A stretch of 64,000 bases of DNA from Lentihominibacter butyricus (GCF_025567305.1 NZ_JAOQJP010000006.1:62001-126000), one strand, 5' to 3'. Positions 42,372-50,925 are shown, numbered from the stretch's first letter. Translations and numbers: made by a program. Notes: generated by a model not told the origin, from the letters alone.

Positions 42372-45193
42372 ATACCGGGCGGGAAAACGAGCCCGCGACG
42401 GTGCCGAGGGAGACGATGAGCAGAGAAGATCTCTTTGCGCAGGATAAAGATGCAAAGAAGATCTTTGATGAGATCCGAAGCCTTCGGGAAAGTGTCGAGA
42501 CACTCAAGAAAGACGATATGGATGTGCTGTCAGGAGCGGGTAAAAACAGCGCGACACAGACGGGCAGCGGAGTGAACCTCGAGTATACGCAGGAGATCAA
42601 GGCGGCAGAGCAGGCGATCATCAAGCAGGCGATCAGAGATGCCGAGGCAAAGAAGCTCGAGGAAGAGCGTGCAAGACGCAGAGACCTTGAAAACCAGCAG
42701 GCCAAAAAAGAAGCTATGGATGCGCAGCGCCGTGCGGAGATGGTCAGAGAAGAGGCTGAGCGCAAGAGGATGCAGGCAGAGGAGGCCCGCCGCAGAGCCA
42801 ACGCCATTTCGAGAAAGCAGGCTCTCGACGCTATGGAGGCAGAGCTGCAGAAAAAGAACAGACAGCTGGAGGAATATGAAGCCTGGACGAGATCGGGCAG
42901 ATCAGATACGGCCAGGACAGCTTCATCGAACCCCGACGGAAAGCCAGCTGCAGCCTTTGCATCATCAGCTGAAAATACGGTGACACCGTCAGTATCGTCA
43001 CAGGCACAGTCGACTGGATCATATACATCGGCGGAAGCCACACCTGAAGAAAAGTGTGCTTTTTTCGGAGAGGCGGAAGCTTCACAGGGATCGAAGCCTG
43101 AGCCTGAAAAAGACCCGATGAAGGGTCTGGAAGAAGCCAGACGTGAGCTTTTAGAAGCTCAGAAAAAGCAGGGCGATGCCCTCGGAGCGATCTCACAGAT
43201 CACGGAAATGCATACCGAGAAGCTCGCAGAGGAACAGCAGAAAAAACTCAGCCAGCAGCAGATACTGCTCAAGGCAGAGCAGGAAAAACTGCAGGAGCTG
43301 CTCGATGAACACAAGAACGAGCGTCTCGCCAGAGAAGAGCGTGACAGGAGAGCCAGAGAGATAAAGGTGCAGAAAGCCAGAGTCGAAAAGCTCATCAAGG
43401 AAGAACGCGCGAAGGCAGCCAGAGAAGAAAAGATCGCCAGAGCGAAGAAAAAGCATGAAGAAAAGATCCATAGAGCTGAGGCTAAAGAACGCCTGAAGCG
43501 TGCGAAGCGCGAGGCGGCAGAGAGAGCGAGACTTGAGAAAGAACGCCTCAAGGAAAAGAGCATCGCGGATGCAGAGCTCGGCGGCGGCGTTGTAAACGTC
43601 AAAGGACTTCAGATAAATACTAAGATAAAGGACACGCTTTCCGTTTCATTCAGAGACCTGCTGGGTTTTGCAGGAAGAAAGGAAAGAAAAGAGGCTTCTG
43701 AGGAGAAGACTCAGGAAATGCGTGAGGAACGTGAGCGAAGAAGAGAAGAGGCGCGTGAAGCGGTCGAGATCTCGATGAAGCAGCGATATGCTGACTATGA
43801 GAAGAGTCCGTTCGGAAAGAAGATGAGGGCGTTCAAGAATTTCTGCGACGCTCACAAGAAGCCGCTGCTCGTGATGTTCTCAGTCTTCATCATGTTGATA
43901 GTCGGAGTGGCGGGCGTGTTCAACTACTGCACTGCGTATGAATACTCGTACAACGGCAGAACGCTCGGGCTCGTGAAGGAAAAGGACGATGTGCTGAGGA
44001 TCACGGATCTGGTGCAGGGTGCGCTGACCAAAGACAAGAATGTAGACGTCGTGATAGACCCGGCGTCCGATATAACGTTCAAACGTGTGTCCGCGCTGGG
44101 CGATGTCGAGATCGACAGCTCCGAAGAGGTGCTCAAGCGTCTTTCGTACATGGGTAACCTCAATGTAAAGGCATACGGTATATACATCAACGGTGAAAAG
44201 GTCGGATCCGTTGAAAACAAGAAGACTGCGGCGAACGTGCTGCAGGATATAAAGGACAGATATACGAGCAAGCGCGAAGGCGCCAAGATCGAAGAAGCTG
44301 TCTTTATCGAAAATGTGGAAGCAAAACAGACCAATACCGAGCTGGAAGACGTGCTTTCGGAAAAGGAAATGGTCGAGAGACTCTGCACGAGCGGAGAAAA
44401 GGAAACGATGCACAAGGTCGTTGCCGGAGATACGCTTGCAGATATAGCGAAGAGATATTCCGTTGATGAAGATGATATACTTGCGGACAATCCGGGCGTC
44501 GACAAGAAGAAGCTCGAAGTCGGCAGCACTCTGCTGATAAAGCAGAATGCTCCGGTGCTCACAGTTCAGATCACTGAGCTGGTGACATATGAGAAAGAGA
44601 TCGAGTACGAGGTGGATGAGCAGGAAGACGCTGACATGTACGAAGGCGATACGAAGACGAAGCAGGCCGGTGAAAACGGAGTTTCGGAGATCACTTCAAG
44701 GATAGTGCTGATCAACGGCGAAGAAAAAGAGGAGGATCCTCTTGTAACGACGGTCAAGAAGGAGCCTGTGACAGAGATAATAACCGTAGGTACCAAGGAG
44801 AGACCGCCTACAGTCGGATCAGGCAAATACATATGGCCGCTTTCCGGCGGATACACGATGACTTCGAACTTCGGAGGAAGATGGGGAACTACACATGAGG
44901 GTATCGATCTCGGAGTTCCGGTGGGGACTACTGTAATGGCTGCCGACGGAGGTACTGTAACATATGCAGGCTACAGCGGAGCATACGGATATCTTGTTAC
45001 CATAGATCATCAGAATGGAATGGAGACGAGATACGCTCACAACAGCGAACTTCTCGTAAGTGTAGGCGACAAGGTCTACCAGGGACAGAGCATAGCCAAG
45101 TCAGGAAATACCGGACGAAGCACGGGACCGCATGTCCATTTTGAGATCAGAGTCGACGGAGTAGCGAAGGATCCGCTGAACTATCTGCCGTGA
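42317..45193 (+). CDS. Large coiled-coil membrane protein with LysM, G5 and M23 peptidase domains
   Basis: The frame of 958 residues begins within the end of the previous gene (overlap 55 bases); AGGAG lies just before two close ATGs (42317 and 42323). Residues about 80-500 are extremely charged and helical (runs such as ERARRRDLENQQAKKEAMDA). One transmembrane helix follows near 513-537 (LLVMFSVFIMLIVGVAGVF). The extracellular part has a LysM domain at about 697-741 (HKVVAGDTLADIAKRYSVDE), a G5 domain at about 748-825, and an M23 endopeptidase at about 835-958 with HEGIDLGVPVG and GPHVHFEI, zinc ligands intact. The outer half is a known wall-hydrolase layout; the inner half is not. Confidence 0.85.
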   Translation: MSMFPRDNKGKDKLNKPVDTGRENEPATVPRETMSREDLFAQDKDAKKIFDEIRSLRESVETLKKDDMDVLSGAGKNSATQTGSGVNLEYTQEIKAAEQAIIKQAIRDAEAKKLEEERARRRDLENQQAKKEAMDAQRRAEMVREEAERKRMQAEEARRRANAISRKQALDAMEAELQKKNRQLEEYEAWTRSGRSDTARTASSNPDGKPAAAFASSAENTVTPSVSSQAQSTGSYTSAEATPEEKCAFFGEAEASQGSKPEPEKDPMKGLEEARRELLEAQKKQGDALGAISQITEMHTEKLAEEQQKKLSQQQILLKAEQEKLQELLDEHKNERLAREERDRRAREIKVQKARVEKLIKEERAKAAREEKIARAKKKHEEKIHRAEAKERLKRAKREAAERARLEKERLKEKSIADAELGGGVVNVKGLQINTKIKDTLSVSFRDLLGFAGRKERKEASEEKTQEMREERERRREEAREAVEISMKQRYADYEKSPFGKKMRAFKNFCDAHKKPLLVMFSVFIMLIVGVAGVFNYCTAYEYSYNGRTLGLVKEKDDVLRITDLVQGALTKDKNVDVVIDPASDITFKRVSALGDVEIDSSEEVLKRLSYMGNLNVKAYGIYINGEKVGSVENKKTAANVLQDIKDRYTSKREGAKIEEAVFIENVEAKQTNTELEDVLSEKEMVERLCTSGEKETMHKVVAGDTLADIAKRYSVDEDDILADNPGVDKKKLEVGSTLLIKQNAPVLTVQITELVTYEKEIEYEVDEQEDADMYEGDTKTKQAGENGVSEITSRIVLINGEEKEEDPLVTTVKKEPVTEIITVGTKERPPTVGSGKYIWPLSGGYTMTSNFGGRWGTTHEGIDLGVPVGTTVMAADGGTVTYAGYSGAYGYLVTIDHQNGMETRYAHNSELLVSVGDKVYQGQSIAKSGNTGRSTGPHVHFEIRVDGVAKDPLNYLP

Positions 45194-45236
45194 TAAAGCA
45201 GTGGTTTAGAGACAGCCGGATCAGAAGGAGGCAGTC

Positions 45237-45515
45237 ATGCCGAGATTGAGTGAAGAGCAGATGGCTCAGCTTGAAAAAAATCCATTTGTGATAAAAGTGA
45301 CCTCAGAGAAGATATTTTATTCGGAGGAATTCAAACGTCATTTTGTGGCCGAATACGATTCCGGAAAAAAGCCGACGGAGATTTTCAGAGAGGCCGGCTT
45401 CGATCCAAGGATGCTCGGCGCCAAAAGGATAGAGCGTGCGAGCGCAAGATGGAAAAAGACTTTCGAGAATATGGAGTTTTCCAGGAAGCGGAGGGTCGCG
45501 CCCAGATCGAGGTAG
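45237..45515 (+). CDS. Small helix-turn-helix protein
   Basis: The 92-residue protein has a strong ribosome binding site (GAAGGAGGCAGTC). A central helix-turn-helix-like region reads KRHFVAEYDSGKKPTEIFRE, similar to the DNA-binding part of IS3/IS150-type OrfA proteins and to small HTH proteins common in Clostridia. No transposase partner, terminal repeat or target duplication is visible, so it is treated as a resident regulator or domesticated HTH. Strongly basic C-terminus (SRKRRVAPRSR). Confidence 0.6.
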   Translation: MPRLSEEQMAQLEKNPFVIKVTSEKIFYSEEFKRHFVAEYDSGKKPTEIFREAGFDPRMLGAKRIERASARWKKTFENMEFSRKRRVAPRSR

Positions 45516-45817
45516 CTGGCGGCAGATCGTGTAAAGATAAAGATACTGCTCCGCCGCAGCAGGCGGGTGTCAGGCGGATCTCTGAAAACAGCAGAACATA
45601 AAGAAAAGCGCTGCAGCAGTGCGCATCGAGTCATAGAATGACGATACGCCTGCAGCAGCGCTGTTATTTTTTTGTGCGTTACGTGTAAGCAGCTGGTTTT
45701 AGGCCGGCAGGCAGTTTGCCGCTTGGCAATTTGAGAGCGCCACTCAGCATGTGAACTGCCGCTTTGCACTTAAAAAGCCTTCAGACAGAACCTCCGGCGT
45801 GCCGGAAATCCGCGGTT
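45516..45817. other. Intergenic region with a large bipartite terminator
   Basis: Most of this spacer between convergent genes is non-coding. AGCGCTGC (45607-45614) pairs with GCAGCGCT (45655-45662), with an inner GTCAT/ATGAC stem, and is followed by a T run (45665-45673): a terminator on the plus strand. The remainder, toward the convergent queuosine transporter gene, shows no further clear element. Confidence 0.65.
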
Positions 45818-46531
45818 TTACACCTCTGAAACCTTGACCTGATGACGATCCTTGATCCTGCGCGCCAGGTAGACCGCCGGCGTATCGGCAAGGCTTGTCA
45901 CGATGAAAATGACATAGCTTGAGATGCATATGTGAATGAGCGTAGTGATATCATACATCCCCCAGAAAGCGCCGAAGCTGTAAAGCACGGTATTCAGCGC
46001 CTGCGAGATCATCGTCGATCCGTTGTTTCGCAGCCACAGGAACGCCCTGGCATCGCCGCAGCGTTTTTCCGTGAACGCCCACCATTTGTGGTAAGCCCAG
46101 ACGTCGAAGCGCTGGCATACAGCGTATACCACCAGGCTGACGATCATGAGACGCGGTGTATTCGAAAAGATCACTTCAAAGCTCCCGCGCGCCCAGTCAC
46201 TTTCGGCAGGCGTATAAAGCAGCCATGACTGTGATATCAGTATGAAGCTCAGAGACGTTGCGATTCCTATGTTCACGGCCTTTTGAGCAGCTGCTTTGCC
46301 ATGATTTTCGCTGAGTATGTCGGTGATGAGGAAAGTCGCAGCGAACAGTATATTGCCGAGAGTCTGCTCCATGCCGTACGCATCGACCATGAGAAGCACA
46401 TCGATGTTTGCCGTGATCGTTGCGATGACCGTCGCGCAGTAAAGTCCGGTGATACCGAAGATGCGGTACATGACGAGTACGCCCCCGAATATGAAAACAA
46501 GCGATAAAGCCAGTAAGATTTCGTTTTGCAT
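45818..46531 (-). CDS. Queuosine-precursor transporter, YhhQ family
   Basis: This 237-residue membrane protein has about six helices. The YhhQ/DUF165 landmarks are ITDILSENHGKAAAQKAVNI near residue 69, RFDVWAYHKWWAFTEKRCGD near residue 142, and WLRNNGSTMISQALNTVLYS with FGAFWGMYD. The family imports 7-cyano-7-deazaguanine, preQ1 or related queuine precursors. The upstream gene is a radical SAM protein of a type linked to queuosine salvage, and no de novo queuosine genes are nearby, so import and salvage together are the most likely function. Confidence 0.85.
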   Translation of the reverse strand: MQNEILLALSLVFIFGGVLVMYRIFGITGLYCATVIATITANIDVLLMVDAYGMEQTLGNILFAATFLITDILSENHGKAAAQKAVNIGIATSLSFILISQSWLLYTPAESDWARGSFEVIFSNTPRLMIVSLVVYAVCQRFDVWAYHKWWAFTEKRCGDARAFLWLRNNGSTMISQALNTVLYSFGAFWGMYDITTLIHICISSYVIFIVTSLADTPAVYLARRIKDRHQVKVSEV

Positions 46532-46635
46532 TATTTACCTCCGTTTGTGTTCTGAAAATGTTGCCAGCTCTTAATGTGGTGATGCGGTGATCCGCTGATC
46601 TGTGCGAGCATTGTTGCCGATCTGCGACTGGCGGA

Positions 46636-47349
46636 TCAGCCCTTGCGCCCGACACCGAAGTCGGTGTTTTCAAGCAGGATATCGACGCGCGGATCTCCCT
46701 CGTAGATCGGCAACAGCCGGCGCATGAATGTCTCGAGCACCTCACCGTCCGGTTTCACAGAAGTGCTGTTTTCCGTCATGAGATTTATGCAAACACGTTC
46801 GAAAAGCGCCAGTCCGGTCTCGACATCGTTTTTCATGGAAATCTCAGTCTGTCCGGTAAGTCCGAACAGCAGGCACACTTCGTCAGCGTACTCTGCGATC
46901 TCAGCAGGCGACACGTGTTCCATTCCTTTCATCAGCACATCGTCGCGGAAATCAGCATCGAAAGTTTCGACCCCGATCTTCACCTTGATCCGTATACCGG
47001 CCGCGGCGAATCGTTCTCTGATCGCGGGGAGCGTATGCCGGTCGCGCCAGTGGCATTCGATATGGACCTGCGCGATCTTCATGGCACCGCATGTCCTGAT
47101 GATCTCGCTGACAGTATCATCATCGAGATCGCAGAAGCTGCCGGAATTGATGACTTCGAGCACACCATATCGGCCTGTGACGTGACTCAGCGCCTCCCGG
47201 CTGATTTCAAAGTTTGCCTTTTCATCGCGCGAGAAGTCCAGATGATAGTCGCAAAACCTGCAGCGCCGCCACTTGCAGCCGCTTCCTCGCAGGAGCACTA
47301 TCTCTCTGGAATTTTTATTGTTTATCGTGTCATATCTCTGCATTTCCAT
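46636..47349 (-). CDS. Radical SAM protein, probable queuosine salvage enzyme (QueL-like)
   Basis: The ATG at 47349 follows AAAGGACGACTTTAC and gives 237 residues beginning MEMQRYDTINNKNSREIVLL. The iron-sulfur Cys motif is SGCKWRRCRFCDYH, spaced C-x4-C-x2-C instead of the usual C-x3-C-x2-C. It continues VLEVINSGSFCDLDDDTV and IKVKIGVETFDADFRDDVL, and ends ILLENTDFGVG. From memory the pattern is close to clostridial radical SAM proteins described as cleaving queuosine 5'-phosphate to queuine (QueL); I could not confirm this. The YhhQ-type transporter gene directly downstream supports the link. Transcription is preceded by an unusual regulatory leader. Confidence 0.65.
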   Translation of the reverse strand: MEMQRYDTINNKNSREIVLLRGSGCKWRRCRFCDYHLDFSRDEKANFEISREALSHVTGRYGVLEVINSGSFCDLDDDTVSEIIRTCGAMKIAQVHIECHWRDRHTLPAIRERFAAAGIRIKVKIGVETFDADFRDDVLMKGMEHVSPAEIAEYADEVCLLFGLTGQTEISMKNDVETGLALFERVCINLMTENSTSVKPDGEVLETFMRRLLPIYEGDPRVDILLENTDFGVGRKG

Positions 47350-47484
47350 GTAAAGTCGTCCTTTCTGCGGCGCGGTCCAGCTATGAGGCAATTCCGACGC
47401 GGATTCGATGCAGCAGCCTTGCGCCAGCTATTCGCTCACCTGCTGCCTATAGCCTTGCGGCATGGCAGCCTGAAATTTTGCATT

Positions 47485-47603
47485 AAAAAAGGTGCTCGTT
47501 CGAAGCACCATCCAAAAACACAGCAAGAAGCGCATTCTTGCCGGAGATCCATAGTTTTGTTTAAAGACAGGATGGTTTCGAACTGTCTGATCCAGTTGTT
47601 CGG
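47485..47603 (-). ncRNA. Regulatory leader with terminator and alternative antiterminator
   Basis: Read on the minus strand from about 47603. Near the start lies GTTCGAAACCATCC (complement of 47570-47583), later a hairpin GCAAGAA/TTCTTGC, then a perfect terminator GGTGCT-loop-AGCACC followed by six T (47485-47509). The early segment is complementary to GGATGGT and TTCGAAC, which flank and overlap the terminator 5' arm (47498-47513), with only two unpaired bases. The two structures are mutually exclusive, the hallmark of an attenuation switch. About 135 nt of further leader separate it from the radical SAM gene. It matches no riboswitch class I recognise. Confidence 0.65.
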
Positions 47604-47609
47604 TTATTT

Positions 47610-47638
47610 AGTATACTCCGTTTGATGCACATGTGCAA
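47610..47638 (-). promoter_or_regulatory. Sigma-A promoter of the queuosine operon
   Basis: On the minus strand TTGCAC and TATACT are separated by 17 bases. It would start transcription near 47603 and give a leader of about 250 nt before the radical SAM start codon. Confidence 0.75.
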
Positions 47639-47699
47639 GCATAATTTGTATCACGTGCCGGCCAAATAACAATTCACTGTTTTTTTTACACGTAACTTC

Positions 47700-47708
47700 T
47701 GATATAAT
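47700..47708 (+). promoter_or_regulatory. Extended -10 promoter of prfA
   Basis: TGATATAAT is an extended -10 element with no good -35 partner; it lies 95 bases before the prfA start codon and is divergent from the queuosine operon. Confidence 0.5.
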
Positions 47709-47802
47709 ATAAAGTTAGAAAAGTATGTTTTCGCATAAAAAGCCGCAGGCGCCGGGAAATGATACCGCAGCCTGCCGAATCCATAAAATGCAGGAGTTAA
47801 AT

Positions 47803-48864
47803 ATGTTTGATAAATTAGATTTTATAACAGAAAAATACGATGAACTGGCTCAGAAGGTTTCTGACCCTGAAGTGATCAACAATCAGCCGGTGTGGCAGAA
47901 GCACGTCAAGGAAATGGGCGAGATGGAGCCTATCGTAAAGAAATACAAGGAATACAAAAAGGCGAAGGCTGATCTGGCCGATGCCAAAGAGATCCTTGAA
48001 GAGGGCGATGAGGAGATGCGCGAACTCGCGAAGATGGAGATCTCCGAGCTCGAAGAGCTGATCGGGCAGCAGGAGGATGAGCTCAAGGTGCTTCTTCTCC
48101 CGAAAGACCCTAACGATGAAAAGAACGTTATCCTTGAGATCAGAGCAGGAACAGGCGGCGAGGAAGCCGCGCTGTTCGGTGCGGATCTTTTGAGGATGTA
48201 TACGAGATATGCGGAGCGTAACCGCTGGAAGACAGAGCTGATCGAGCTCAACGATACGGGACTTGGCGGCATCAAGGAGGCAGTCCTTCTCATAAAGGGA
48301 AAGGGCGCGTATTCAAGACTCAAGTACGAGAGCGGAGCGCACAGAGTGCAGCGAGTGCCTGAGACTGAGTCGAGCGGCAGGATCCATACCTCGGCGGCAA
48401 CAGTTGCAGTGCTGCCTGAAGTAGACGACGTCGAAGTCGATCTCAATCCGAACGATGTGCGTGTCGATGTTTACAGAGCTTCCGGAAACGGCGGACAGTG
48501 CGTAAATACGACGGACTCGGCAGTAAGACTTACACATGAACCGACGGGACTCGTGGTGACGTGTCAGGATGAAAAGTCGCAGATCAAGAATAAGGAAAAA
48601 GCGTTCAAGGTCCTCAAGGCAAGACTTTACGACCTGAAGATGCAGGAGCAGAACAAGGAAATCGCAGACCAGCGAAAGAGCATGGTAGGTTCCGGAGACC
48701 GAAGTGAGCGAATCAGGACATACAACTTCCCGCAGGGAAGAGTTTCAGACCACAGGATAGGCGTGACACTCTACAAGCTCGACAACTTCCTCGACGGAGA
48801 TCTCGACGAAATAATAGACGGCCTCATCACAAGCGACCAGGCCGAAAAAATGAAGAATTTCTAG
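47803..48864 (+). CDS. prfA: Peptide chain release factor 1
   Basis: The ATG at 47803 follows CAGGAGTTAAAT and gives 353 residues; an upstream in-frame ATG at 47725 lacks a ribosome binding site. Residues 1-100 form the coiled N-terminal domain, followed by RVQRVPETESSGRIHTSAAT with the PxT codon-recognition triplet as PET, and the peptidyl-hydrolysis motif GNGGQCVNTTDSAVRLTH with GGQ near residue 230. PxT rather than SPF marks RF1 (UAA/UAG). It is followed by a long tandem repeat. Confidence 0.97.
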   Translation: MFDKLDFITEKYDELAQKVSDPEVINNQPVWQKHVKEMGEMEPIVKKYKEYKKAKADLADAKEILEEGDEEMRELAKMEISELEELIGQQEDELKVLLLPKDPNDEKNVILEIRAGTGGEEAALFGADLLRMYTRYAERNRWKTELIELNDTGLGGIKEAVLLIKGKGAYSRLKYESGAHRVQRVPETESSGRIHTSAATVAVLPEVDDVEVDLNPNDVRVDVYRASGNGGQCVNTTDSAVRLTHEPTGLVVTCQDEKSQIKNKEKAFKVLKARLYDLKMQEQNKEIADQRKSMVGSGDRSERIRTYNFPQGRVSDHRIGVTLYKLDNFLDGDLDEIIDGLITSDQAEKMKNF

Positions 48865-49200
48865 ACGGCGGAGAGACCTGCGGATTTTCCCCGGCTTTAG
48901 CCGGTGCGGAAAATGCGACAGCAGCGAGCGAAGCGAGATGGAGCGACGAAGGAGCGTTATCCCGACGAGCGGAGCGAGTCGTTGGAAGGTCCCCCGTCAG
49001 GATTGCCCGAAGCGGAGCGAGGAATGCAATCTACGGCGGAGAGACCTGCGGATTTTCCCCGGCTTCAGCCGGTGCGGAAAATGCGACAGCAGCGAGCGAA
49101 GCGAGATGGAGCGACGAAGGAGCGTTATCCCGACGAGCGGAGCGAGTCGTTGGAAGGTCCCCCGTCAGGATTGCCCGAAGCGGAGCGAGGCGTGCAATCT
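48865..49200. repeat. Two 168-bp tandem direct repeats, nearly identical
   Basis: Copies at 48865-49032 and 49033-49200 differ at about three positions; a third copy begins with ACGGCG at 49201 and stops. Each unit contains CCGGCT/AGCCGG in a hairpin bounded by TTTTCC and GGAAAA, and runs of GCGAGCGAAGCGAG-type purine-rich motifs. Because 168 is divisible by three, several reading frames stay open through both copies; these read as Arg/Ser/Glu repeats and are not considered genes. The second copy ends against the tsaC ribosome binding site. Confidence 0.9.
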
Positions 49201-49219
49201 ACGGCGAAAGGAAGCAGCA

Positions 49220-50257
49220 ATGAAAACAAAAATACTGACTACAGATGAAAAAGATATAAGGATCGCGGCTGAGATAATCAGCAGCGGCGGGCTCGTCGCA
49301 TTCCCGACAGAGACAGTGTATGGCCTCGGAGCCAATGCACTCGATGCCGACGCCGTGGCGAGAGTATACGAGGCAAAGGGCAGGCCGAGCGACAATCCGA
49401 TGATCGTCCACATATCGAGAGCCAGCGACATCGGCCAGCTGACGCCGATGCTCAGCGCTGACATCGTGGCACTGATCGACAATTTCTGGCCGGGACCGCT
49501 CACGATGGTCCTCAAAAAGAAAGAAGGCGTGCCGGACAGGACGACAGGCGGACTCGACACAGTCGCAGTCAGGATGCCCGACAGTAAAGCAGCGCTCGAT
49601 CTGATAAACCTTTCAGGATGCCCGATCGCGGCACCGAGCGCGAACCTCTCAGGCAGCCCGAGCCCTACGAGAGCATGCGACGTGATCGCAGACATGGACG
49701 GCAGGATCGACGCGATAATCTCAGGAGCAGACTGCCGCGTAGGGATCGAATCCACAGTAGTCGACATGACGGGCGAAGTCCCGACGATACTCAGACCGGG
49801 GATAATCACCGCCGAAAATATAGAGGCGGCCATCGGAAAACCGGTAAAATACGATGAAGCACTTTTCAAAGGCGCAGAGCTGGGCCTCGGAACACTGGAT
49901 CCGGCAGACGGCAGTGCGCAGGGAGATTATAAACCCAGATCACCGGGGATGAAATATAAACATTATGCACCGAAAGCCCAGATGACCGTCATCGAGGGCA
50001 GACGTGAGAAAGTAAAGGGCGAGATAGAACGCCTCAAGGCGCTCAATGAACGCCTCGGACTCAAAGTTGGGGTGATATTGTTCGAGGAACAGGCATTCAT
50101 AGAGGCAGCGCATGATTTCTTTTCCAGACTGAGGGACCTGGACAACGAAGGCGTTGATCTTATCCTGGCAGGAGCACTGAGCGACAAGGACGGCGTGGGA
50201 TTCGCGGTGATGAACAGAATGCTGAAATCAGCGGGTTATAATATTGCGAGAGTTTAG
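49220..50257 (+). CDS. Threonylcarbamoyl-AMP synthase (Sua5/TsaC, long form)
   Basis: The ATG at 49220 follows CGAAAGGAAGCAGCA and gives 345 residues; a longer open frame upstream comes only from the tandem repeat. The N-terminal Sua5/YrdC domain carries GGLVAFPTETVYGLGANALD, AKGRPSDNPMIVHI and SGCPIAAPSANLSGSPSPTR. The C-terminal Sua5-specific domain (about residues 235-345) follows ITAENIEAAIG and SPGMKYKHYAPKA. The enzyme makes threonylcarbamoyl-AMP from Thr, bicarbonate and ATP for t6A37 on ANN-decoding tRNAs. Confidence 0.95.
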   Translation: MKTKILTTDEKDIRIAAEIISSGGLVAFPTETVYGLGANALDADAVARVYEAKGRPSDNPMIVHISRASDIGQLTPMLSADIVALIDNFWPGPLTMVLKKKEGVPDRTTGGLDTVAVRMPDSKAALDLINLSGCPIAAPSANLSGSPSPTRACDVIADMDGRIDAIISGADCRVGIESTVVDMTGEVPTILRPGIITAENIEAAIGKPVKYDEALFKGAELGLGTLDPADGSAQGDYKPRSPGMKYKHYAPKAQMTVIEGRREKVKGEIERLKALNERLGLKVGVILFEEQAFIEAAHDFFSRLRDLDNEGVDLILAGALSDKDGVGFAVMNRMLKSAGYNIARV

Positions 50258-50296
50258 TGCCGCGCGAGCGGAGAAAGGTCAGAAGAGGTTGAAATT

Positions 50297-50728
50297 ATGA
50301 AGATTGCTATTGCCAGCGACCATGGCGGATACGAACTGAAGGAAAACATCAAGAAGTACCTGGAGTCCAGAGACATCGAGACCGTAGATCTCGGAACATA
50401 TTCGGAAGAATCCGTGGACTACCCTGCTTTCGGAAAGGCCTGCGGAGATGCCGTGGCATCGGGCAAGGTGGACAGGGGCATCGTATGCTGTGGTACAGGC
50501 ATAGGGATATCCATTGCTGCAAACAAGGTAAAAGGCATAAGATGTGCGCTTTGTACAGATACTTATATGGCGGAAATGTCAAGAAGGCACAATGATTCGA
50601 ACATACTCGCGCTTGGCGGCAGGACGACAGGCGTCGACAAGGCTCTGAGGATCACTAAAGCATGGATCGACACAGAATTCGAGGGCGGCAGACATCAGCG
50701 CAGAGTCAATATGCTCAACGATATGTAA
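50297..50728 (+). CDS. rpiB: Ribose-5-phosphate isomerase B
   Basis: The 143-residue RpiB/LacAB-family protein starts MKIAIASDHGGYELKENIK. The catalytic Cys is in GIVCCGTGIGISIAANK near residue 66, with SRRHNDSNILALGGR further on. It interconverts ribose 5-phosphate and ribulose 5-phosphate in the pentose phosphate pathway. It follows tsaC by 39 bp; in Firmicutes tsaC-type, rpiB and upp genes are often adjacent, as here. Confidence 0.95.
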   Translation: MKIAIASDHGGYELKENIKKYLESRDIETVDLGTYSEESVDYPAFGKACGDAVASGKVDRGIVCCGTGIGISIAANKVKGIRCALCTDTYMAEMSRRHNDSNILALGGRTTGVDKALRITKAWIDTEFEGGRHQRRVNMLNDM

Positions 50729-50925
50729 AGCGGCAGCCCGCCGGGATGCGGGTAGATTGCAGGAGCCCGGGGTATTGCATTTGCATCCGAAACCCCGAAA
50801 AACGCAGGACTGAGACTTTACATGAAAAAATGCACACAGCACGTGTGCGGCAGCTTTACATAAAACAAAGAAGACAGAAATCGGGAATTATCAAGATATA
50901 TGAAAACGAAAGGCAGGTAGAATAT

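Noticed and set aside
42300..42500. Frameshift joining the DnaD-loader fusion to a hidden AAA+ ATPase
   Set aside because: All frames after 42371 were read; the sequence encodes the charged coil of the M23 protein and shows no Walker motif for over 2 kb.
45237..45515. Insertion sequence (OrfA-like helix-turn-helix)
   Set aside because: No transposase catalytic frame, terminal inverted repeats or target duplication around it.
47485..47603. T-box or preQ1 riboswitch in the queuosine operon leader
   Set aside because: The T-box antiterminator core UGGNACCGCG is absent, and no preQ1-I style stem followed by an A-rich tail was found. The leader is reported as unclassified.
48904..49219. Arg/Ser/Glu-rich open frames across the 168-bp repeats
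   Set aside because: They are open only because the repeat length is a multiple of three; they lack ribosome binding sites, and one merely extends tsaC upstream past its proper start.
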